Positions 43,459-52,395 of a DNA stretch of 64,000 bases are shown here, piece by piece. Made by a program: the position numbers and the translations under genes. Origin of the DNA: Microvirga aerilata (GTDB lineage Bacteria > Pseudomonadota > Alphaproteobacteria > Rhizobiales > Beijerinckiaceae); the NCBI RefSeq assembly GCF_016743775.1, contig NZ_JAEQMY010000016.1, positions 1-64,000 on the forward strand. Direction: 5' to 3'. A model generated the notes under the pieces. It was not told the origin of the DNA, made no database searches, and worked only from the letters and a program-made list of their open reading frames with translations. How positions within the stretch are numbered: the stretch's first letter is position 1; the number at the start of each line of letters is the position of its first letter.

Positions 43459-44097
43459 GTGGGAGCTGCTGTTGTGCTGCGCAATTATTTAACCGAACTT
43501 CCTCTTGTGGCGATCCTGCGGGGCTTGAAGCCGGGCAATGCCGAAGCTGTCGGGCATTCCTTGGTGGAGGCAGGGTTTCGCATCATCGAGGTCCCCTTGA
43601 ATTCGCCTGAGCCCTTTCGCAGCATCGAGATCCTGGCAAAAACCATGCCGGAGAACGTTCTGGTCGGAGCCGGGACTGTCCTCGACCCGGACCAGGTGAA
43701 TGGCATCCGCGATGTGGGCGGCCGGCTGATCGTCATGCCTCATGGGGACGTGGGGGTCATCCGGCGGGCCAAGGAGCAGGGCCTCGTGTGCACGCCCGGC
43801 GTCTCCACGCCCACGGAAGCGTTCGCGGCCTTGAAGGCGGGCGCCGATGCCATCAAGATCTTCCCGGCCGAAGCAATTCCGCCTGCCGTCGTGAAGGCGT
43901 GGCGGGCCGTGCTCCCCAAGGACTGCATCGTCCTGCCGGTCGGGGGCATCAAGCCGGACAACATGAAGCCCTATGTGGATGCGGGCGCCGACGGCTTCGG
44001 GCTCGGCTCCGCCCTCTTTACGCCCGCCATGTCGGTGGAGGAGATCGGCCGCAACGCACGGGATTTCGCCTCGGCCTGGCAGACCCTGCGCCGGTAA
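43459..44097 (+). CDS. dgoA: 2-dehydro-3-deoxy-6-phosphogalactonate aldolase
   Basis: 212 residues from GTG 43459, with GGGAGTCAGGG just upstream. Class I aldolase of the KDPG/KDPGal family: LPLVAILRGLKPGNAEAVG, IIEVPLNSPEPFRSIEIL (LNSPEP is the KDPGal branch, KDPG has TLRT), VGAGTVLDPDQV, Schiff-base Lys in DAIKIFPAEAIPP, LPVGGIKPDNM. Cleaves 2-keto-3-deoxy-6-phosphogalactonate to pyruvate and glyceraldehyde 3-phosphate in galactose breakdown (De Ley-Doudoroff). The kinase, dehydratase and dehydrogenase genes are not nearby. Upstream ACCGGTT repeats may be its operator. Confidence 0.85.
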   Translation: MGAAVVLRNYLTELPLVAILRGLKPGNAEAVGHSLVEAGFRIIEVPLNSPEPFRSIEILAKTMPENVLVGAGTVLDPDQVNGIRDVGGRLIVMPHGDVGVIRRAKEQGLVCTPGVSTPTEAFAALKAGADAIKIFPAEAIPPAVVKAWRAVLPKDCIVLPVGGIKPDNMKPYVDAGADGFGLGSALFTPAMSVEEIGRNARDFASAWQTLRR

Positions 44098-44146
44098 GGC
44101 TGCGGCCGGAGGAGCGAATAAGGTTTCTCGTGAATGCGCTTCGGCA

Positions 44147-44172
44147 GGAACCCTTGGGAGGAAAAGCACGTT
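44147..44172 (+). promoter_or_regulatory. Candidate EcfG-type promoter for the small exported protein
   Basis: GGAAC (44147-44151), 17-nt spacer, CGTT (44169-44172): the best match in the window to the alphaproteobacterial general stress consensus. It ends 34 nt before the ATG at 44207. Confidence 0.65.
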
Positions 44173-44206
44173 CTCAGGGAGAAATACTTGTCCACGGAGT
44201 TTTACG

Positions 44207-44458
44207 ATGAAGAAAGCAGTATTCGTTCTCGCGGCTTCGCTCCTCAGCACGGCCGCCTTCGCGCAGGACACCACGACGACGATCAAGAAGGAAGAGGGCC
44301 TGCTCGGCAGCCAGACCACCATCGAGCGTAAGACTGAGCCGAGCACCACGTCTTCCACGACCGTGACCACCACCGGATCGGTGGGCTGCTCCACGGAAAC
44401 CAAGCAGAAGACGGACGAGTTCGGCGACACGACGACCCAGAAGAAAACCGAGTGCTGA
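44207..44458 (+). CDS. Small Thr-rich exported protein
   Basis: 83 residues from ATG 44207; the longer frame from 43973 overlaps the aldolase. Signal peptide MKKAVFVLAASLLSTAAFA with cleavage before QDTTTT. The mature part (about 64 residues) is very rich in Thr, Glu and Lys (TTTTIKKEEGLL, TTSSTTVTTTGS, DTTTQKKTEC) with two cysteines (CSTET and terminal C). No family recognised; sequence bias suggests a disordered periplasmic protein. A strong GGAAC-type promoter and a following terminator make it a neat monocistronic unit. Confidence 0.75.
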   Translation: MKKAVFVLAASLLSTAAFAQDTTTTIKKEEGLLGSQTTIERKTEPSTTSSTTVTTTGSVGCSTETKQKTDEFGDTTTQKKTEC

Positions 44459-44480
44459 TCGGACACAAGTTCCACTGAGC

Positions 44481-44510
44481 AAAGGCCCGGCATGAAAGCC
44501 GGGCCTTTTT
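44481..44510 (+). terminator. Rho-independent terminator after the Thr-rich gene
   Basis: AAAGGCCCGGC / GCCGGGCCTTT with ATGAAA loop, followed by TT on the plus strand and by a gene on the opposite strand (stop at 44523). Confidence 0.9.
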
Positions 44511-44522
44511 GCATGGGGCCTT

Positions 44523-44756
44523 CTACCGGCGCCGGCCGCCGTGACCACCGCGAAAGAACGGGACAGTCAGGAGACGTCGGCCAGTCTCGTCGGTGATCTC
44601 AAGCTCGATGTTGCCTGCATCGGCCAGTTCGTCCCGGAGTTCCTCGACGGTGGCCAGCGCCTCGGCGCGAGCCGCTTCCAGGTCGGGAAACTCGATTCCC
44701 TCCTCGTCTTCATCGACGTCGTAGCCGTCTCGGATATTGAAGAAGTATCGGGGCAT
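44523..44756 (-). CDS. DUF6894-type small acidic protein
   Basis: 77 residues from ATG 44756; a GTG two codons upstream (44762) would give 79. MPRYFFNIRDGYDVDEDEEGIEFPD is the typical start of DUF6894 proteins, followed by LEAARAEALATVEELRDELA, IELEITDETGRRLLTVPF. Small, acidic, cytosolic, abundant in Rhizobiales; function unknown. No strong ribosome site. Convergent with the Thr-rich gene. Confidence 0.78.
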   Translation of the reverse strand: MPRYFFNIRDGYDVDEDEEGIEFPDLEAARAEALATVEELRDELADAGNIELEITDETGRRLLTVPFFRGGHGGRRR

Positions 44757-44910
44757 GGGCACAGCTTCGGAATGGAGTTTGGCGAGGAAAACGCCTTTGC
44801 GGGCGGCAGGTTCAATCGGATCCCTGCCTCCCTCATATACACGTCTTTCTCCGAAACGGTGACGCGGGAAGGGCCTCCGCTGGAAAAACCCGAACGAGAC
44901 TCAATGGCCC

Positions 44911-45726
44911 TTAGACGTTTACGACGAGGCTTGTTGGCCCTGCCGGGCGGCCCGACGGAACAAGCGCTTTCGCCCGGGATGAGAGCCTGATCTGGTTTCG
45001 GCCAAGGCGCTTTGCTTCGGACAACGCCTCGTCGGCGTCTGCATAAAGTGTTTCGAAGGTCTCGGCCGGATCGCGCAGGGCGATGCCCGCAGACATCGTC
45101 ACCTGAACCGCCCCTGCCGGCGTGATGATGGGAGTTCTCTCCAGGGCACGCAACAGGTCGCCGATGGCAGCAACGACCCGCTCAACGGGCGTGTGCGAGG
45201 AGATGAGGGCGAATTCCTCTCCGCCAAGGCGGCCGACCAGCCCGAAATCGGAAAGATGGGTCGCCATGGTATTGCCGATCATCTGCAGAACGTGATCGCC
45301 CGTCCGGTGACCATGCTTGTCGTTGACGATCTTGAAGTGGTCGATGTCGACGATCACGAGAACCATCGTCTGCAAGGAGGGAGCCTCGCTGGCCTCCAGC
45401 AAGGCCCGGCGGTTCGGCAATCCGGTCAGCGGATCCGTTCGGCTGATCTCCTCAAGGCGGCGCTTGGCTATCTGCAACTCCCGTTGCGCGCGCCCGAAAA
45501 CAAGCGCGACAGGCGTAGCAATCACCCCGACGGTCGCAATCGTGATCGCACAGGTCCGCGCTACAGCGGCCCATGACGTAAAGAAAACCAGCTGAGTGGT
45601 CAGGTCGACAGAAAGCGCCACGGTGAGAGCAAACAGGTTGACCAGCAAGACGTATCGAACGAGTTGCCTGCTGCTCGTGATCGTCGGCATGGTCAGCTTC
45701 TGAATCAAATGACGTAGTGTGAACAT
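44911..45726 (-). CDS. Membrane-anchored GGDEF diguanylate cyclase
   Basis: 271 residues from ATG 45726. Two transmembrane helices (YVLLVNLFALTVALSV and VARTCAITIATVGVIATPVALVFG) then a GGDEF domain with DPLTGLPNRRAL, VIVDIDHFKIVNDKHGH and the intact active site GRLGGEEFAL. Makes c-di-GMP; no upstream RxxD autoinhibitory site was recognised. No EAL domain. Divergent from a small exported protein gene. Confidence 0.9.
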   Translation of the reverse strand: MFTLRHLIQKLTMPTITSSRQLVRYVLLVNLFALTVALSVDLTTQLVFFTSWAAVARTCAITIATVGVIATPVALVFGRAQRELQIAKRRLEEISRTDPLTGLPNRRALLEASEAPSLQTMVLVIVDIDHFKIVNDKHGHRTGDHVLQMIGNTMATHLSDFGLVGRLGGEEFALISSHTPVERVVAAIGDLLRALERTPIITPAGAVQVTMSAGIALRDPAETFETLYADADEALSEAKRLGRNQIRLSSRAKALVPSGRPAGPTSLVVNV

Positions 45727-45806
45727 AGTATTATTGCCCCATTAGGATACTTTATAGCAGGACAATCTGACGAGGCCAAGATCGGCTGCATTCGTTCTCT
45801 TTCCTT

Positions 45807-45831
45807 GGAGCTTTTGATGCGCCTGCGCGTT
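45807..45831 (+). promoter_or_regulatory. Weak EcfG-like promoter candidate
   Basis: GGAGC (one mismatch to GGAAC) at 45807-45811, 16-nt spacer, CGTT at 45828-45831. It ends 47 nt before the ATG at 45879. Less convincing than the other three. Confidence 0.3.
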
Positions 45832-45878
45832 TAACCGCACGCCAAGGGTTCTTGCGGGTCAACCGGTAAGGACACATC

Positions 45879-46181
45879 ATGATCCTTCGACCCATTGCTC
45901 TCTTCGCAGCCCTTGGCGCCATGGCCGCGCTCGTGCCTTCCTCAGCAAGCGCTCAAACCTCCTGCGGCCCGCGCGAACAGCTCGTGAAACTGCTGGCGGA
46001 CCAATACAAGGAAGATCCCGTAGGGATGGGCTTGGCTCAGCCAGGCCAGGTTCTGGAGGTGTTTGCCTCCTCGTCCGGATCGTGGACGATGGTGATCACC
46101 CTGCCGGACGGCAAAGCCTGCATGATCGCCGCAGGCGACAATTGGGAGATGGTGACCAAGATCAAGGGCAATCCGGTCTGA
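45879..46181 (+). CDS. Small exported hypothetical protein
   Basis: 100 residues, ATG 45879 with AAGGA 8 nt upstream. Signal peptide ILRPIALFAALGAMAALVPSSASA, mature QTSCGPREQLVKLLADQYKEDPVG, then AQPGQVLEVFASSSGSWTMVI and GKACMIAAGDNWEMV. Two cysteines. This pattern is common in small periplasmic proteins of Rhizobiales; no named family recognised. Confidence 0.75.
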   Translation: MILRPIALFAALGAMAALVPSSASAQTSCGPREQLVKLLADQYKEDPVGMGLAQPGQVLEVFASSSGSWTMVITLPDGKACMIAAGDNWEMVTKIKGNPV

Positions 46182-46307
46182 GCGCACGCTGTTTCCTGAA
46201 GGTCGTCGGTTCTATAGCGGCAAACAGGCTCGAAATCCCAGCGCCTCGCAGGCGCGTCGGAGCACGGTTGGTGCTGGCTGAGAGGGGTATTTTTCGGGAG
46301 TGTGGAG

Positions 46308-46382
46308 TGGCGCGCCCTAGGGGAGTCGAACCCCTCTTTCCTGCGTGAAAGGCAGATGTCCTAACCGATAGACGAAGGGCGC
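46308..46382 (-). tRNA. tRNA-Glu (anticodon TTC)
   Basis: 75 nt on the minus strand with encoded CCA. Acceptor GCGCCCT / AGGGCGC, anticodon loop CTTTCAC giving TTC, T arm GGTTCGACTCC. Confidence 0.93.
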
Positions 46383-46461
46383 GCAGTGCTTCGCGGCGGT
46401 GCCGCCGAAGTGGGCGAACCTATAGATGGGTTCGTGACGCATCGCAAGCATCAGATTTGAA

Positions 46462-48273
46462 TTATTCCGGCCGTGCAACATCCATGATGCGAACCTCGAC
46501 CTTTTCGTTGCCGCCCCAACGATCGATGGAGAGCGTTCCGGCCACATGCAGGGGATTTCCCATGGCCTGGGACAGGGCGATGCCCAGCGGCTGACCCGCG
46601 GCACGGAAAGCGATTCCGCCGATCACGCTGCCATCGCCGCCCCGCAGCTTCACGCGCATATGCCCTCCGCTGCCGACCTCCCGCGCCTCGACGAGACGAT
46701 GCTGTGGAAAAACGAAGATCGGCTCCGGCTGGCCCGACCCGAACGGCCCTGCCCGCTCCAGAGCCGTCACTACGGCGGGTTGCGCGCCTGCCGCCGTCAG
46801 CGTCGCGTCGACGGCAAAGTTGTCCCGCAGGCGCATGGTGCTGACCGGCTCGGTGAGCCTCTCCGTGATGAAGGCGAGGAAGTGCTCCAGGTCGGCGGCC
46901 TGGATCGTCACGCCCGCCGCCATGGTGTGGCCGCCACCCTTGATGGCAAGCCCTGCTTCCACTGCCGCACGTACCGCATAGCCGAGATCGACTCCGGGCA
47001 CGGAGCGGCCCGAGCCCGTCGCCGTGCCGTCGGCATTGAGGGTGAAGGCAAAGGCCGGGCGGCGGAAGCGCTCCTTCGTGCGGGCGGAGATCAGGCCCAC
47101 AACGCCCGGATGCCACTCGGCCGAGGCGGTGACGAGAACGGGCTGATCCGGCATTCGCTCGAGAGCCATCATTGCCTGGGCCTCGGCTTCGGCAACGGCA
47201 ACCACCTCGATGGCCTGACGCTCCCGGTTGAGACGGTCGAGTTCCGTTGCCAACCGTCCTGCCTGAATGGGATCGTCGGTCAGGAGAAGCCTTGAGCCCA
47301 GGGCTGCATCGCCGATGCGGCCGCCTGCATTGATGCGAGGTCCGACAAGGTAGCCGAGGTGCCAGCACTCCGGCGCTCCGGCGAGGCCCGCCGTGTCCAG
47401 AAGCGCGGCAAGGCCCACCCGGCGGCGGCTCCTCATGATGGCGAGGCCCTGGCGCACGAAAGCCCGGTTGAGGCCGACAAGCGGCACCACGTCGGCAACG
47501 GTCGCCAGCGCCACCAGGTCGAGGCTTCCCATCAGGTCCGGCTCGGGCCGGTTCTGGAAGAAGCCGCGCGACCTCAAGGTCCGATTGAGGGCGACAAGGA
47601 ACAGGAACACCACGCCGGCCGCGCACAGATGGCCGAGCCCCGACAGGTCGTCCTGCCGGTTCGGGTTCACGATGGCGAGCGCCTCCGGCAGCCGTTCAGG
47701 GGCCTGGTGATGGTCGAGCACGACGGGATCGAGGCCGAGACGTTTGGCTTCCGCGAGGGGTTCGATGCTCGCGGTCCCGCAATCGACGGTGACCAGAATG
47801 TCGGCTCCCTGCTCCTTCAGCCCCCGGATCGCATCCACGTTCGGGCCGTAGCCTTCCGTGATGCGGTCGGGGATGTGGATGGCATAGGGGACGCCGCAGG
47901 CCCGGAGATACTCGGCCAGGAGAGCGGCGCTGCAGGCTCCGTCCACATCGTAATCGCCGAAGATGGCCACTTTTTCCGACCGCATCACCGCATCGGCGAG
48001 GCGCGAGGCCGCTGGCTCCAGATCGGTGAGCACGTGCGGATCCGGCATGAGATCGCGAAGGCGCGGGTTGAGGAAGCCCTCCGTGTCATGGATGCCGACG
48101 CCCCTTCCGGCCAGCACCCGGGACAGAACATCGGGCAGCCCGTGGGTCTGCGCGATGGCAAGCGCGATCGTGCTCTGGGCGGCATCGCAGCGCTCGACCC
48201 AGGTTCGCCCGAGGGCGGAATTGGTGATGCCCAGGAAAGGCCGGGGCAGGAGAAGAGGAGATGATTCGGTCAC
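46462..48273 (-). CDS. recJ: Single-stranded-DNA-specific exonuclease RecJ
   Basis: 603 residues from GTG 48273. DHH phosphoesterase fold: VAIFGDYDVDGACSAALLA, DILVTVDCG, VVLDHHQAPERLPEALAIVNP, LCAAGVVFLF, and the DHHA1 part with GPRINAGGRIGDA and GGHTMAAGVTI. 5'-3' ssDNA exonuclease acting in recombination and mismatch repair. Last gene of the hom-glpX-recJ block, reading in the same direction. Confidence 0.93.
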   Translation of the reverse strand: MTESSPLLLPRPFLGITNSALGRTWVERCDAAQSTIALAIAQTHGLPDVLSRVLAGRGVGIHDTEGFLNPRLRDLMPDPHVLTDLEPAASRLADAVMRSEKVAIFGDYDVDGACSAALLAEYLRACGVPYAIHIPDRITEGYGPNVDAIRGLKEQGADILVTVDCGTASIEPLAEAKRLGLDPVVLDHHQAPERLPEALAIVNPNRQDDLSGLGHLCAAGVVFLFLVALNRTLRSRGFFQNRPEPDLMGSLDLVALATVADVVPLVGLNRAFVRQGLAIMRSRRRVGLAALLDTAGLAGAPECWHLGYLVGPRINAGGRIGDAALGSRLLLTDDPIQAGRLATELDRLNRERQAIEVVAVAEAEAQAMMALERMPDQPVLVTASAEWHPGVVGLISARTKERFRRPAFAFTLNADGTATGSGRSVPGVDLGYAVRAAVEAGLAIKGGGHTMAAGVTIQAADLEHFLAFITERLTEPVSTMRLRDNFAVDATLTAAGAQPAVVTALERAGPFGSGQPEPIFVFPQHRLVEAREVGSGGHMRVKLRGGDGSVIGGIAFRAAGQPLGIALSQAMGNPLHVAGTLSIDRWGGNEKVEVRIMDVARPE

Positions 48274-48608
48274 GGCCGGAGTATTATCCCCGAATTGTGG
48301 TCAAAGCATCCTGCGATAATGATCGCACCTCATGCGCGTTGCTATCCGGAAGGATGCGTCACGCAGGGGAAAGGAATCCATCAGCGTTGAGGATGTGAGT
48401 GGATGCCCTTCCCGGCCCTGCTGGCCGTCGGGGTTGATGCAGGCATCAATAAAGCAGATGACGGCCTGGGATAAATGCGATTCGGGCGGCGACCTTGCCG
48501 TAGAGCGCCTGCGCCTCCCGTGCCGGGCATCCACGCCTTGAAGCCTGCCCACAAACGTGCATGGCCGGGACAAGCCCGGCCATGACGATAGAGGCGTTCT
48601 GAAACGTA
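48274..48608. other. Intergenic region glpX/recJ with a short palindromic repeat
   Basis: 335 bp with no credible gene; a 69-residue open frame at 48332-48541 has no protein-like character. Contains the ATGGCCGGG palindrome and the promoter-side sequence of recJ. Confidence 0.5.
48561..48583. repeat. Short intergenic palindrome (copy 1)
   Basis: ATGGCCGGG-ACAAG-CCCGGCCAT, 9-bp perfect arms. The same arms occur at 57372-57394. Such ATGGCCGGG elements are common intergenic repeats in Rhizobiales genomes. Confidence 0.75.
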
Positions 48609-49607
48609 CTAGTCCAGGTGGAACTTCGCCAGTTCGCGGTGCTCGCCGTAGATGCGGCGCACGGTGCCGGTGGCGGAGCGGTAGACCACCGTCTCCGTCG
48701 TGATCACGTCCCGGCCGAAGTGAACGCCCTTGATCAGCGCGCCGTCGGTCACGCCGGTGGCTGCCACGATCACGTCGCCGCGGGCGAGGTCCGTCATGTC
48801 GTATTTGCGGTTCGGATCGGTCACGCCCATCTGGAGGGCCCGCGAGCGCTTCTCCTCCGTGTCGAGGATGAGCCGGCCCTGCATCTGGCCGCCGATGCAG
48901 CGCAGGGCGCCGGCCGCCAGGACGCCTTCCGGAGCGGCGCCGATGCCGAGATAGATGTCGATGCCAGTATCGGCAGGCTTGGTCGTGAAGATCACGCCGG
49001 CCACGTCGCCGTCTGAGATCAGGCGAATGCCCGCACCCGTCTTGCGGATCGCCGCAATGAGATCGGCATGGCGCGGCCGGTCGAGCACCAGGGCGGTGAG
49101 CTCGTTCACCTTCACGCCCTTCGCCTTGGCGAGGTTGTGCAGGTTTTCCTCGGGGCTGGCGTCCAGGTCGACGGTGCCGGTCGGGTAGCCCGGGCCGATG
49201 GCGATCTTGTGCATGTAGACGTCGGGGGCAGCCAGCAGGGTTCCGGCCTCGGCCATCGCCATCACGGCGATGGAGCCCGGCATGTCCTTGGCGCAAAGGG
49301 TCGTGCCCTCGAGCGGATCGACGGCGATATCGACCTTGGGACCCTGCTTGTTGCCAACCCGCTCGCCGATGAAGAGCATGGGCGCCTCGTCGCGCTCGCC
49401 CTCGCCGATCACCACCGTGCCGTCGATGGGAAGCTTGTTCAGCTCGCGGCGCATGGCATCCACGGCCGCCTGGTCGGCGGCCTTTTCATTGCCGCGGCCG
49501 CGCAGCCTGGCGGAAGCAACCGCCGCGCGCTCGGTGACGCGGACGAGTTCCATGGTCAGGATGCGCTCGATGATTTGGCCCGGTTGGACGGTAATGCCTT
49601 GCGACAT
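48609..49607 (-). CDS. glpX: Class II fructose-1,6-bisphosphatase GlpX
   Basis: 332 residues from ATG 49607; the 35 extra codons upstream in the track are not conserved-looking. Li-sensitive phosphatase fold with DAMRRELNKLPIDGTVVIGE, DIAVDPLEGTTLCA metal motif, DRPRHADLIAAIRKTGAGIR, and GIGAAPEGVLAAGALRCIGG. Gluconeogenesis: fructose 1,6-bisphosphate to fructose 6-phosphate; also sedoheptulose bisphosphate in some relatives. Between hom and recJ, same strand. Confidence 0.93.
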   Translation of the reverse strand: MSQGITVQPGQIIERILTMELVRVTERAAVASARLRGRGNEKAADQAAVDAMRRELNKLPIDGTVVIGEGERDEAPMLFIGERVGNKQGPKVDIAVDPLEGTTLCAKDMPGSIAVMAMAEAGTLLAAPDVYMHKIAIGPGYPTGTVDLDASPEENLHNLAKAKGVKVNELTALVLDRPRHADLIAAIRKTGAGIRLISDGDVAGVIFTTKPADTGIDIYLGIGAAPEGVLAAGALRCIGGQMQGRLILDTEEKRSRALQMGVTDPNRKYDMTDLARGDVIVAATGVTDGALIKGVHFGRDVITTETVVYRSATGTVRRIYGEHRELAKFHLD

Positions 49608-49662
49608 GGACGTGTCGTCTCCCTCTTGAGGTGGTCGGCGGACCCATGGGTCCGGCCGTGGT

Positions 49663-50985
49663 TTATTCGCGTTCGATGCGAATGACTTGGGGCGGCTCGG
49701 CAATAAGACCATCCCCCGAAATTTTTTCTAGGGCCGAGCGGATGGAAGCTTCCGTGGCCGCGTAGGTGATGAGCACCAGCGAAACCGGCGCGCCCGAGCG
49801 CCCATGCGGGTCCTGAGTCGCCGCGATTTCGGAGCGCTTCTGCAGGATGCTTTCCAGGGAGATGTCGGCCTCGGCCATGCGGGTGGCCACGCCCGCGGCA
49901 ACGCCCGGGCGGTCATGGACCGTGAGGCGGATGTAATAGCCGCCCTCGTGGCGCTGCATGGGAGCCCGCGGCGCCCGCTCCAGCAGTTCGATGGAACGGC
50001 CGAAGAAGGGCAGCGCCGCGCCGGTTGCAACATCGGCGATATCGGCGACGACGGCGGAAGCCGTGGCATCGCCCCCTGCCCCCGGCCCGATCAGGGTCAG
50101 CTCCCGCACGGCATCCGCATCGATGGTGACGGCATTGGTCACGCCCATGACCTGAGCGATGGAGGATGTTCTGGGCACCATGGTCGGGTGGACGCGCTGC
50201 TCGATGCCGGTCTTGGTGCGCTCGGCAACGCCCAGGAGCTTGATGCGGAAGCCCAGCTCCTTCGCCATGGCGAGATCGAGCGGCGTGATGGAGGAGATGC
50301 CCTCCACATAGATCGCATCCGCATCGATCTCGGTTCCGAAGGCGAGGCTGGTCAGGATGGCGAGCTTGTGAGCCGTGTCGAAACCTTCGACATCGAAGGT
50401 CGGGTCCGCCTCCGCATAGCCGAGGCGCTGCGCGTCCTTCAGGCATTCCGCGAAGGTGAGCCCCTCCAGCTCCATGCGGGACAGAATGTAGTTGCAGGTG
50501 CCGTTGAGGATGCCGTAGAGGCGCGAGATCCGGTTCGCCGGAAGCGCCTCGCGCAGGGTCTTGATGATCGGGATGCCGCCTGCGACGGAGGCTTCGAAGG
50601 CAAGCGACGCGCCCTTCTCCTCCGCGAGCCTTGCCAGCATGAGGCCATGCTTGGCAAGCAGCGCCTTGTTGGCCGTCACCACATGCTTGCCCAGCGACAG
50701 GGCCGTCTGCACCGTCTCCAGGGCCGTGCCGTCGGCGCCCCCCACCAGCTCGACCACGCAGTCGACCTCGGCCGAGCGGGCAAGCTCCACAGGGCTGTCG
50801 AACCATGAGAAGCGGGACAGATCGAAGCCTCGATCCTTGGTCTTGTCACGGGCCGATATGGCCATGACCTGAACGGGCCGCCCGCCGCGCTGGGCGACAA
50901 CCTCGTTCTGGCGCTCGAGAATGCGAATAACCGATGCGCCGACGGTGCCGAGGCCGGCGATGCCGACCCGAAGGGGACGTGTCAC
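49663..50985 (-). CDS. hom: Homoserine dehydrogenase
   Basis: 440 residues from GTG 50985, with AAGGAG about 9 nt upstream. NAD(P) motif VGIAGLGTVGASVI, VVTANKALLAKHG, central GILNGTCNYILSRM, AYVEGISSITPLDLAMAKELG, and a C-terminal ACT domain starting YYIRLTVHDRPGVAAGVA. Aspartate semialdehyde to homoserine, feeding threonine, methionine and isoleucine. Cotranscribed in direction with the AlaC-type aminotransferase. Confidence 0.93.
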   Translation of the reverse strand: MTRPLRVGIAGLGTVGASVIRILERQNEVVAQRGGRPVQVMAISARDKTKDRGFDLSRFSWFDSPVELARSAEVDCVVELVGGADGTALETVQTALSLGKHVVTANKALLAKHGLMLARLAEEKGASLAFEASVAGGIPIIKTLREALPANRISRLYGILNGTCNYILSRMELEGLTFAECLKDAQRLGYAEADPTFDVEGFDTAHKLAILTSLAFGTEIDADAIYVEGISSITPLDLAMAKELGFRIKLLGVAERTKTGIEQRVHPTMVPRTSSIAQVMGVTNAVTIDADAVRELTLIGPGAGGDATASAVVADIADVATGAALPFFGRSIELLERAPRAPMQRHEGGYYIRLTVHDRPGVAAGVATRMAEADISLESILQKRSEIAATQDPHGRSGAPVSLVLITYAATEASIRSALEKISGDGLIAEPPQVIRIERE

Positions 50986-51093
50986 GAACAGCAGCTCCTT
51001 GAAAATCTGGGCTGCTTTTACGACTGCCCGGGTTCCATGTCCATGTGAACCCGAAACCTTGCGGTGGGCATCGCTCCCTTCTCAGGGCGGCGA

Positions 51094-52314
51094 TCAGCCC
51101 CTGCGCGCCATGGGCACCACGTTGTGGAGCGTCTGGTCCGCCGTGTCGAAGAACTTGCGGATGTTGCGCGCGGCCTGGCGGATGCGCTGCTCGTTTTCCA
51201 CAAGGGCGATGCGCACATAGTCGTCGCCGTGCTCGCCGAAGCCGATGCCGGGGGCCACCGCCACGTCGGCCTTCTCCACCAGAAGCTTCGAAAACTCGAG
51301 GCTTCCCATCGAGCGGAACTTCTCCGGGATCTGAACCCAGGCGAACATGGAGGCCGTGGGCACCGGAACGGTCCAGCCGGCCTTGTCGAACGAATCGACC
51401 ATGACGTCGCGGCGGCGCCTGTAGGTCGCGCGCATCTCGCGGATGCACTCGTCTGGCCCGTTGAGCGCTGCGGTGGCCGCCACCTGAACCGGGGTGAAGG
51501 CGCCGTAATCGAGATAGGACTTCACCCGCGCGAGAGCCGCCAGGAGACGCTCGTTGCCGACCGCGAAGCCGATGCGCCATCCGGCCATCGAGAACGTCTT
51601 GGACATGGAGGTGAACTCCACGGCCACGTCGATGGCGCCGGGCACCTGGAGAACCGAAGGCGGCGGGTTCGCCTCGTCGAAATACACCTCTGAATAGGCC
51701 AGGTCCGACAGGAGGATCAGGTCGTGCTTCTTCGCGAAGGCCACGAGATCGCGATAGAAATCCAGGGAAGCCACATAGGCCGTCGGATTCGACGGATAGC
51801 AGACGACGAGCGCCACAGGCTTGGGAATCGAGTGAGCCACGGCCCGCTCGGCGGCGGCAAAGAACTCGGGGGTCGGCTCGGCGGGAACCGAGCGGATGAC
51901 GCCGCCGGCCATCAGGAACCCGAAGGCATGGATCGGGTAGCTCGGATTCGGCACGAGGATCACGTCGCCGGGCTCCGTGATGGCCTGGGCCATGTTGGCG
52001 AAGCCCTCCTTCGACCCGAGGGTCGCCACCACCTGCGTGTCCGGGTTGAGCTTCACGCCGAAGCGGCGCTCGTAGTAGCCCGCCTGGGCGCGGCGTAGCC
52101 CCCCGATGCCTTTCGAGGCAGAGTAGCGGTCCGTGCGCGGCTTGCCGACCGTCTCGACGAGCTTGTCGATCACATGCTGCGGAGCCTGAAGGTCCGGATT
52201 GCCCATCCCGAGATCGATGATGTCCGCTCCATTGGCGCGTGCGGCGGCCTTGATGCGGTTGACCTGCTCGAAGACGTAAGGCGGGAGGCGCTTGATCCGG
52301 TAGAAATCAGACAT
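51094..52314 (-). CDS. Class I/II PLP aminotransferase, AlaC/LL-DAP-aminotransferase-like
   Basis: 406 residues, ATG 52314. Fold type I: DIIDLGMGNPDLQAP, RYSASKGIGGLRRA, VLVPNPSYPIH, YPSNPTA, DLAYSEVYFD, PLP Lys in FTSMSKTFSMAGWRIGFAVG, and DYVRIALVENEQRI at the end. Closest in style to AlaC alanine/glutamate-pyruvate transaminases, often annotated LL-diaminopimelate aminotransferase. Located just upstream of hom on the same strand, so amino acid synthesis is likely; exact substrate not certain. Confidence 0.9.
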   Translation of the reverse strand: MSDFYRIKRLPPYVFEQVNRIKAAARANGADIIDLGMGNPDLQAPQHVIDKLVETVGKPRTDRYSASKGIGGLRRAQAGYYERRFGVKLNPDTQVVATLGSKEGFANMAQAITEPGDVILVPNPSYPIHAFGFLMAGGVIRSVPAEPTPEFFAAAERAVAHSIPKPVALVVCYPSNPTAYVASLDFYRDLVAFAKKHDLILLSDLAYSEVYFDEANPPPSVLQVPGAIDVAVEFTSMSKTFSMAGWRIGFAVGNERLLAALARVKSYLDYGAFTPVQVAATAALNGPDECIREMRATYRRRRDVMVDSFDKAGWTVPVPTASMFAWVQIPEKFRSMGSLEFSKLLVEKADVAVAPGIGFGEHGDDYVRIALVENEQRIRQAARNIRKFFDTADQTLHNVVPMARRG

Positions 52315-52395
52315 GGTTTCTTCGTCCTCGGGCGGAATCAGGAGATCCCGGTATAGATTCTATGGGGTCCGCTTGGAATTCGTCTTCTGGCCCGG

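Noticed and set aside
48332-48541. 69-residue plus-strand open frame
   Set aside because: No ribosome site or protein-like composition in a repeat-bearing gap.
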